From Hymenopus coronatus (Eukaryota > Arthropoda > Insecta > Mantodea > Hymenopodidae): a stretch of DNA of 64,000 bases. This document shows, in pieces, positions 56,290-64,000 of this stretch. Positions within the stretch are counted from its first letter, which is position 1. Each line of letters begins with the position of its first letter. The notes under the pieces were generated by a model. That model was not told the origin of the DNA. It saw only the letters and a list, made by a program, of their open reading frames with translations, and searched no databases. Made by a program: the position numbers and the translations under genes. Location of the stretch: positions 385,138,132 to 385,202,131 of the forward strand of contig CM060900.1 in assembly GCA_030762935.1 (NCBI GenBank), in the 5' to 3' direction.

Positions 56290-57335
56290 AGTGTTTTTAT
56301 TCCTATTAGATTGCAACATAAGTAATTATTTTGACCCATACGTTCCATTTACTTAATTCTTCCATTCCATAAAACATACTATTAAAACTGTAATAAAACT
56401 TATCCCAGAAACAGTATTCCATTACTATCCCAAAGATAGTGGTTGTTTACCCGAATGACGAAAATTTAATCCATATTTTTGGCATTAAAATGACTTGCTT
56501 GGTTCTTAAGATAAACTACGCCGGAATTTTATTGCCACTAGAGGGGGAATTTGTTTATGACATTTTCTGGAATATTCTTTTTCGTACAGAGTACTGACAG
56601 TATAGTAGAAAGTAAAGTTTGAACAAATAAAAGTGGTTACTTTTTGTCTTTCACTCATTCTCTTGTTATTTCAGAACCTATTTTTTGAGTATCTCCATCC
56701 TACAGGACTGATGTTTCGGTGATATCAATCTACACAATACAAGTTATTTATTTGGATGTTTGATTCAATTCTTTGTTGATTATTTCTAAATCCTTTGTTC
56801 GGAAATAATTCTAATCAATTATAACGTAACTGCGCATTTTAAAATATCCCCTTTACATTATGTAGGCATGATTATTTTTAGTGCACATAACTCTTGACAA
56901 TGGTGTATAAGAGTGATATGACTTATTTGTATTGGTCTGCAGAGAAGTGTAGTAGCCTTCTCATATCCTCCGAGGTTAGTGCTCCGCAAGGATATTCAGC
57001 GTCCTAAAAGTTTAACTTTGAGAAAACTATGTTTTATTTAAAAGGAACAGCATAATTTCTGTCTGCGATTCAACATGAGATTTCGCATGAAGCATGATTG
57101 TACAAAAACAGAAATCAGTATATATGAGAAACATAGTACAGAGACTTCATTTCCTTAAGAATTCAAAAGTCAATAGGTTTCCAAATGTAACTGATAGAAT
57201 TGGTGGACAAGATTTCTACGACTTTTCAGCTTTGAGAGCCTGGGCTAATTTACATTCCAGGAGTAGTCATACATGAGTTTGTTAATTTTTTTTCATATAG
57301 CTATTTTGAACGTTGTACTTTAATGAAAATATTCG
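56290..57335. other. AT-rich intergenic DNA, no feature recognised
   Basis: No shared repeats or coding traces found. Confidence 0.4.
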
Positions 57336-57339
57336 CCTC

Positions 57340-57600
57340 GGGGTACTGTCGGAAGGAAGCCCCTTTAGGGAACATCTGTTGGCTCGGGACTTGTGGGTGT
57401 GTTCCGGGCGGCGTGGAATGCGTTCGAGCTGGAACCGTTGGGCACCCTACCTTGCTTGCGGCCGTCATCATCTGGTCGCCCTTCGATTTTCTCCCCCATT
57501 CCCCCCTCCAGGGGTCAAAGTAGAAGCACACAGGGCCAGAAGTCCACGAACGATATACTGCCTCAGTTGCAGGGATCCTTCCGTTATTCCATAATTTTAG
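57340..57600. repeat. GC-rich island, unidentified repeat
   Basis: A sharply bounded GC-rich patch with GGAAGCCCCTTTAGGGAAC, GGGCGGCGTGGAATGCG and CCCCCCTCCAGGGGTC. Four overlapping frames on both strands (up to 93 codons) result from composition. It faintly resembles repeat K (C-rich end with CTCC-GGGG) but I could not align it. Confidence 0.35.
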
Positions 57601-57764
57601 CTTCGCCTATATCACTATGAAGGTAGATGCAACAATTAATGAATACGGCAGTGCAAGAAAGGTGATAACTGTATCACTAATCAAGATGATACATGTTTTC
57701 ACAACAGTGTTGTTAAACCATATAGCAACGCTTTTCTTAGTACGTTTTAAGGCAGTTAAAGGAC

Positions 57765-58305
57765 ACCCGGTTTTTTGGATACGATGAATCAGACTGAAAA
57801 CTTTAATACCTTAGCCGGGAATTGAATCTCCCGGTCTCTAGCCGATTGTACTACCACTGAGGGTTGCTAGGTCTCCCGCATTTCCCGGGTTCTCCCCTAT
57901 TTCAGCCTTATTTTATTGAGTCTCCGTATTTTGGATTATTTCTCCCGTATTTCCTTCACTGCAATGAATTCTGGGTTTTAGAAGGATATTTGAAATATGC
58001 GATATACCGAAGTAGTAGTTCCTTTTCCCCAATGTTGGCAGCAGTATTTTAATTATCAGCTGGTAGCAATGGTAACACGCGTCTCGTTCACTTGCGCCTT
58101 TGAATTGAAGAGAGGAACACGCGGTTTGTTTGTTTGTGGTTCTATAAAGCAAGTAAAATCAATGGAAGGCGATGGCCGCAATGAACTGATAGGCTATTTC
58201 AAGCTGTCGGGAAAACCATCCCTGAAGTCTTCCTTATTTTCAGTAAGAAAACCTGGCAACCTTAACTGAGCTACCATGCCAACATACCAGCACGGCATTA
58301 AATTA
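57765..58305 (-). mobile_element. tRNA-derived SINE, family I copy 2, interrupted
   Basis: On the minus strand the 5' part is GGCATGGTAGCTCAGTTA (ending 58,263) and the continuation is CTCAGTGGTAGTACAATCGG, GAGACCGGGAGATTCAATTC and CCGGCTAAGG to AAGTTTTCAGTCTGATTC. It matches the copy at 32,238. The tRNA head is split in two between box A halves by the element at 57,862-58,262. Confidence 0.75.
57862..58262. mobile_element. hAT-like non-autonomous element inserted in a SINE
   Basis: The ends GGTTGCTAGGTCTCCCG and (reverse) AGGTTGCCAGGTTTTC form short inverted repeats. The split tRNA-like target gives CCACTGAG (57,854-57,861) on one side and TAACTGAG (58,263-58,270) on the other, an 8-bp duplication with two changes. 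8-bp duplications and GGTTGCCAGGT-type ends fit the hAT superfamily. There is no transposase; the 90-codon frame over it has no motif. Confidence 0.78.
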
Positions 58306-59785
58306 CTCAACTAAATCGCATGCTTCCCGGTAAACCACCAGATATCTCGTATTTTGAGATGACATACCCCAATGGCGGCTTAATTGTTTAAGTATTTTTA
58401 AGTCCCGGGCTTCATAGTATAGCCATCTATTTTGGTAAATTATTTGATTAATGAAGTACTTGTGCAGTTTGGTTTTGTGCAACTTGAATCTTCCGTATTC
58501 CAGATAACAATGCGCATACTGATGTTTGCATTTTTTGTTTAGCAGATTCCTACACCGAGACCCACAAAAATGCACAATAATAGGTAGATAGCGTTATATG
58601 GAATAGAATACTCATTATTTTATACCAGTTTCCAATTTTATTCCTTATTACGCCACTATTTATAAGGTTCGTCAAAATGTATAATTACCGTTATGGGCAG
58701 TTAAAATTTGTGCAGTAAGTATTGGTTGCACCTGACTAATTTTATTTCGACATCGGTGAGACACTCCACGAATGTACTTTGTTAGACTTACTGGTGGTAC
58801 TGAGAAAAAAAAATTGCAAATGGAACATTCAACACACGCATGATACGGGTATAAAGGCTCTTCTCCCCTTTTCTGAATGTAGAAAAACCAGTAATTTCTT
58901 ACTGTATCCCACAGTGACCTATTTGTTTCAGGACTATGTCAGTATGTGCTAAATAATGCTCTAATGATCGTTTGTGTTGTTTTTTTTCGTTTCGAAGAAA
59001 TAATTAAATAAAAACTTTAAAGTAATTTTTGACCAACTGACACTTATACTTCATTTATGTTTTCTTTCTTTCGTCCCTTAATTACCTTCTTCTATACACC
59101 TTCTTCCTGTCTAATATCACTTACCATTATCCTTTTAGAGTCACTCTGGTGTCAGCTTTAGAGATGTGATGCGCCTTACTGATCGGCCTTTCATTTCGAC
59201 CTTTCACCGCTTACGTTCCTACGGCTCCAAGGATTTCTATATTTACCATTGCGTTCAAACGCGTTAAACCAACTTCCTTTGTATAAAGTGCAGAGGAAGT
59301 AATAGAAATAAGTTTTTATGCTTTTTGATCGGTTATTCTATAAGAAATTAATATGAATTTATTGTATGTACTATTTTACGAAATAAGTGAATATTAGCGA
59401 GAAATTAATAATAAAAAAAACATTGCACATGTTTGCTAAATTCATTGCGGACATATATACTGGCGATGATTTCCCAGTCATACAAAATTAACTATCGAGG
59501 CGATATATGATACCGACCAAAAAGAAATAGTTAAATAATAATAATAATAATAATTAGGCCATACTTAATTAAAAACCATCATCCAAATTAATACAAAACG
59601 GCAAGTTTTCGAATACAAACAATGTAAATACCATTAGAAAGCCAATACAATACTGAATATCTGTTTTAATTTTGAGCTATATTGTCCCCTCAGTATTTGG
59701 CTTAGAAGCATACTCCAACTTTATGGTTTGTTAATAATCATAATATTTTGAGGCAAGTGGGCATTTTGAAAATTAGGGACAGGAT
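58306..59785. other. AT-rich intergenic DNA, no feature recognised
   Basis: A short AAT repeat at 59,534-59,552. The frame at 58,303-58,575 (-) has no motif. Confidence 0.4.
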
Positions 59786-59789
59786 CCAT

Positions 59790-60065
59790 GTGGTCCAGGT
59801 CAAGCATAATTTGGGTTGGGGATTTTAATCGAAACTCTTGGTGTTGCAGCCTTGAAGATACTAATCGTATATATCAATCGTATATACCGGCTTTTCAGTT
59901 TTTATATATGCTGCTCATAGACACAAAGACACAAAAACAGACTTTTATCTAAAAAAATGTGGGGGTTCGGGACACCTCAAAACCTACATTTCTTTTGAAA
60001 TCTCAGTATAAACTTTCTGGAAGGATTTTCTAGATTCCGTAAACATGTTGTAAGTAAATAAGGTA
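59790..60065 (+). repeat. Family A repeat, partial
   Basis: TTGGGTTGGGGATTTTAATC, CTTTTCAGTTTTTATATATG, CATAGACACAAAGACAC, GGACACCTCAAAACCTACATTTC and TTGAAATCTCAGTATAAACT follow the unit's second half. A short duplication (CGTATATATCAATCGTATAT) lies inside. Confidence 0.65.
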
Positions 60066-60069
60066 AGAA

Positions 60070-61800
60070 TGGACAGATCAAGCAAATAATTGTTTGATAA
60101 TATCCAAAGCTGAGTGATAATTCTTTGTTCCGTGATTCACGGTGAAAGCAGTTTATCTCGTTGCAGTTCCCCATTTAAAGAAGTGAAGGGAAATTGACGT
60201 TGTACTAATATGCAGAGAAACTGTTATATATTTTCTTTTTCATGTTGATAAATTGATTAACACACAGTAAACTCTTAAAGCAGTAACAGCAGAAGCAGCT
60301 TCACTTTTTGGTTGGTAACTTGTAAGCATGTTCATTTTGGTAAACAATAACTGAAAACGAGGAAACACTTCGCTATATTTCCAAAGTTTGACAAAAACTA
60401 TGGAAAGTTAAAAATGCATACATATATATTTCATTATAAAAGTATTCTAAATTTTAAGAAAATATATCTTTTGCCCACTTGGCACAGTGTAATTAGCAAC
60501 TAACTAAAGCTATAAATGGACAAGGGAATACTTAATTGGCATTTTTCTCGTAAATGATTTTACTTTCTCTAGCACATATGTACATACAGTTTTTATAAAG
60601 GTGTCCCAAAATTAAACCGCACAAATTGGCTGGACTGTAGAGGAGTCCCAGATAAACAGTTTGAGATAGGGAACCTATTGTCTCTTTTGCCAAATGTCAA
60701 AGTTAAGGCATGTTTTCTAGATCGCACAACAATGGCTGTAAATTAAAACAAAATATCGACCTATTTTCATTCAGAATGCCTCATTTATATGCCAGCAGTC
60801 AAAGGAGAAGAGTATTGGTGCACAATCCATACGAAATGTAAAATTATTGGATTCCCAACTTTGGCAAATTTGCATGTACTTTGAGGGTGTGCACAACGCT
60901 GATAAGCAGTTCGGTTGATTTTAGATCACATTTAGTTAGCCAGAACGCTACGCTCTGCCATACTGGGGGTGAGTTTGTATTTCGCTGGTCATCGAAAGCC
61001 ACGATACAAGGATTGCACTGCTCTCTGAAGTTTCCATTTTTTTCTTGTTCTTGTTCTTCTCAAAGAGGTACATAACTAGAGCAGCACTACTACGCTCAGT
61101 TTACATTTACATTTACATTTCTGAAACCAAGACGAAAAACACTCCAGTATAAATTACTTTCAAAAGACCGGGAATGATCTCCACGTAGCGTTCAATATTA
61201 AGTGCTGTGATTTCCAAAGAACCTGCGTAGGTAAATTCAATAAATCAATTAGGTTTGTTGAAACCATTTTGTGTAACGTGCTCTTTGAAACGTATAAACT
61301 AAAATAGGTTTTCGGGTGGAATAAAAAGAATCCTGATTATTAATTTGCTTCGAAAGCTCTACTTTGAATTTATCCGCATTTTAACCATTTGAGCTCCTGA
61401 AAATTTTGACTAATATGTACACGTGATTATTTTGAGAACCCTGAATTGCTAAATATTGTATTCATGTTGTAAATGTATACATAGTGCATTATGTTTAAGG
61501 AAAGATATTTTCTCAACGAAGTGCGAAACGTATATCACAGACTAATATTGTAAGCTGCGAACTTTTGAACTTATGTGCTTTTTGGTACCACATAGTACCT
61601 TTGCACATGTTTATGAATTTCGCTTACCAGAACCAGAAGAACAATTACTGACACGAACTTTAGCTGCTTGTGGTCAGTTCACAATATTCCTGTAATTTTT
61701 GAGAGGGTGCGAGGTTCATTTTTTCGTAGGTGCAACCTCTGCTGGGATGTGGCAGGTTGTCACATTGAACTGTTCTGTTGTATTTTGGGTTTCGGATATT
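60070..61800. other. AT-rich intergenic DNA, no feature recognised
   Basis: AGGTGTCCCAAAATTAAACC (60,599 on) resembles a mariner end, but no partner end was found. A TTTACA triple lies at 61,102-61,119. Frames at 60,881-61,075 and 61,668-61,871 have no motifs. Confidence 0.35.
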
Positions 61801-61804
61801 GTAT

Positions 61805-62370
61805 TATTTCTCGAAGTCTCAAGAGAATATCCCAACCACAACTACAGTTTACATGGATTTTGATGTTTTAAAAAATGGCTCAAACGTTTTGATTAAAACG
61901 CTATATATTTAATATATTTCCATGGAAAACGAAATGTATATGTTGAATTTTCTGTGAATAGCCTCTAAAGACCTCTTTTCTTATTACACAAAAATAGAAA
62001 TCTCCTTAGAGTACACAATTTATGTCATATATATTTTGAGTAGAGTTAACCATTTCCGAGATATTCATTGTTATCGAAATCAATTTTAAACTACTTAAAC
62101 TTCTCTCATGAGGGATGCTAACTTTCGTTTTATCTGATTTTTTTTTTCGAAACTGCAAATGAGAATTAAATTGCAATTGCTTCACAGAGTGACGTAATTT
62201 TAAAGGATTTGACTAGTGTATTCCCTTATTTCCCTCCTAATTGTAAGGCAGTAAGTAATAGAACCAATTCTGCTAATGTTTATCTCGATTTTCATGCCTC
62301 AGATAAAAGAATAATCTTTGGAAAGAAAGTGAGTTTGTGAAACAGCTAGGGAAAGTCATTTGACTGGAAC
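61805..62370 (-). repeat. Family A repeat, minus strand, most of a unit
   Basis: Inverted landmarks: AAAAATGGCTCAAACGTTTTG, AAAACGAAATGTATATGTTG, AATAGCCTCTAAAGACCTC, TTCCGAGATATTCATTGTTATCG, ACTTCTCTCATGAGGG, GTTTATCTCGATTTTCATGCC and AAAAGAATAATCTTTGG. Confidence 0.8.
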
Positions 62371-63478
62371 ACATAAAATATTTTCCAACAATTTTCTTAT
62401 GATGTTCCACACACTGCAATTATACACTACTTTGTTTCAAAATTATTATACGCCTCTCAAAAGAACATTAAAGAAAATGGTCATATATGTTTTCGAAATA
62501 ATGCTCAAATTTTAAGGAGTAAATTATTACATTGCAAAAAATCAACAGCTTAGGTTAATGTACAAAATATATTTGTAAACTTGTTTACTATAAAACTGGA
62601 TTTTTATGGGAATACGTTTAAATTGCATCACGTGGTTCATTTATATTAAATCAATGAAGCAACAATCAGTAACAATTTAGTATTTCAATAACCGTGCAAG
62701 GTAGAATTTTGATAGATGGCGTATATATGATTGCATATAATAACCTATATAAATGTCTTATGTTACACATTGTATATTTTACAGATTTCACAGATGCATC
62801 ACCTTAAAAGTCACAATTTAAAAGCGAGAAACGCTCTAAATAGAACTCTAGGATATGTAATACTTATGCAATACTTATATCCACGTATGAAGTATAAAAT
62901 CGATGCCTCTCCAACAACATTGCTTATGCCGCTAATCAACCTGAACTGGATTATGGCAAGCAGGCTATTTTCTACAGAAGCCGTTCGTTATTCAATTGGT
63001 TGTTTAGTAATGTTGAAAGAAGAGGGTCTTTGTTGTTTTAGTGATTCGACGTTATTTCACAAAGCCCTCGGCCCACCCCTCTCCGGTACCCTATGCTATT
63101 TTTAGGGAATGTCTGGCTCCACTCGCCCTTTGCCTTGAATATTCAACCCCTGAACCCTCCTCGTCCCTCCTTAAAGCTAAAACACCCTAAATGTAAACAC
63201 ATCCCGCTGATACCGGTATTTACACGATCGTTTTGTCATTTATATACTGGTGCTCGGGCGTGTCTGCAGACTGTTTAAAGTGAAAGATTGTGGAGCAGCA
63301 AGGCAAGCGCTTCTTCTAGGCATTTGGTATCCGGTTATAACAGCTGTGGCATCCTTCTGTCTCAAACACTGCAAGGCCAGTCCAGAGATGTTCACTATTA
63401 TGTGTGCTATAATAAATGGAAATGGACGCTCTGTAACTACTGTGGTCCTCAGCGTCCCATCCTAAATTAGGGGGTGAA
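62371..63478. other. Intergenic DNA with a 124-codon frame, no feature recognised
   Basis: The frame 62,731-63,105 begins in AT-rich DNA and passes a TTGTATATTTTACAG acceptor-like site (ending near 62,784). Its second half is GC-richer (GLCCFSDSTLFHKALGPPLS) but has no known motif. Frames at 63,093-63,470 likewise. Confidence 0.3.
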
Positions 63479-63479
63479 A

Positions 63480-63698
63480 GACCGCTTAATTTTGCTCAGA
63501 AGACTCTCTATCAGACTTGATGTTCTTTTACGTGCCGTAAATCTACGACACGGTACCAACGGCTTTACTTCCCTTCCGAAGGAATCTATGCTAAGGATTT
63601 TTACACCCGAAAAAATCCACCGTCCTCCGCCGGGTTTGAACGCGCGACCTTGGGTATATGAAGTCAGCATGGTAACCATTATACCACGGAGGACGACT
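63480..63698 (-). mobile_element. tRNA-derived SINE with conserved insect-type body
   Basis: On the minus strand the head is GTCCTCCGTGGTATAATGG (box A GTGGTATAATGG) with box B GGTCGCGCGTTCAAACCC. Then come CGGCGGAGGACGGTGGAT, AAAAATCCTTAGCATAG, CTTCGGAAGGGAAGTAAAGCC, CGTGTCGTAGATTTACGGC and ACGTAAAAGAACATCAAG. This body order is one I know from SINEs in several arthropod lineages. About 220 bp. The 89- and 70-codon frames over it are artefacts. Confidence 0.82.
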
Positions 63699-64000
63699 GC
63701 GTGCTATAATGAAAGTGCTAGTAATTTAAATTGCAGTATATAAAACACTTAGTACTAAGAAGTAAACAGGATATTTTGAGCTATCACCATTTTCTAGCTA
63801 ACCAAATCAATGCATTGATTGACGTATAATTTTTTGTCATGGTAAATGTGCACAAGCAGATAGTGTCCAAGACTGTTTATGATTCGTTAAGAAAACTTTA
63901 TCAATTCAGATTTATTAATTGTTGTTCCACAGGAAGAAAAGGTAGAATCTGAGTATAAAGCTACGTAAGTGAGTGGAAATTGAGGATTGTTATCTCAAAA
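63699..64000. other. AT-rich intergenic DNA at the window edge
   Basis: Nothing supportable. Confidence 0.4.

Noticed and set aside
60599..60860. Mariner-like terminus AGGTGTCCCAAAATTAAACC
   Set aside because: No inverted partner end or TA-flanked boundary was found.
1..64000. CRISPR arrays, bacterial operons, rRNA genes
   Set aside because: No regularly spaced short repeats, no bacterial gene organisation and no rRNA sequence are visible.

Overview
The window looks like non-coding, repeat-dense DNA from an animal nuclear genome, most probably an arthropod and by repeat content an insect. The sequence is AT-rich and has no operons, no bacterial-type genes and no open frame longer than 138 codons. 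It is packed with decayed eukaryotic transposable elements: LINE, Ty3/Gypsy, a mariner-type transposase of a kind common in insects, tRNA-derived SINEs and MITE-like inverted-repeat elements. I found no intact protein gene and no gene I would call functional. Species cannot be named from this window.

The most abundant component is an AT-rich repeat of about 0.8 kb, called family A here. I count about 13 full or partial copies, on the plus strand at 3.6-5.1, 8.3-9.1, 12.8-14.4, 41.5 and 59.8 kb, and on the minus strand at 27.4, 42.9-44.2, 45.6, 48.2 and 61.8 kb. At 3.6-5.1 and 12.8-14.4 kb two units lie head to tail with the same junction, so the ancestral form was probably a tandem array or a multi-unit element. 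I do not recognise it.

Coding relics are all broken. They are: a LINE ORF2 tail (1-310, +); a jockey-like LINE reverse transcriptase (5.8-6.8 kb, -); a LINE endonuclease (16.05-16.6 kb, -) next to a Ty3/Gypsy RT-RNase H relic (17.4-18.7 kb, +); a mariner-type transposase with internal deletions (29.6-30.3 kb, +); an RTE-like reverse transcriptase (50.8-51.7 kb, +); and an unrecognised decayed frame at 55.0-55.3 kb (+).

Several tRNA-derived SINE families are scattered throughout. Two share head and body but carry different 3' tails. Another ends in a hairpin plus poly(A). Inverted-repeat elements lie at 30.6, 34.4, 49.9, 54.3 and 57.9 kb; the last is inserted inside a SINE. At 32.47-32.65 kb there is an almost perfect 86-bp-armed palindrome whose arms contain a hammerhead-ribozyme-like motif, the kind of sequence known from Penelope-like retroelements.

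Two short frames look more protein-like than the background and could be host exons: 28.36-28.58 kb (+), Cys/basic-rich, and 35.05-35.27 kb (-), with a consensus splice donor just beyond its stop codon. Both are low-confidence. Coordinates of repeats were judged by eye and boundaries may be off by tens of bases.
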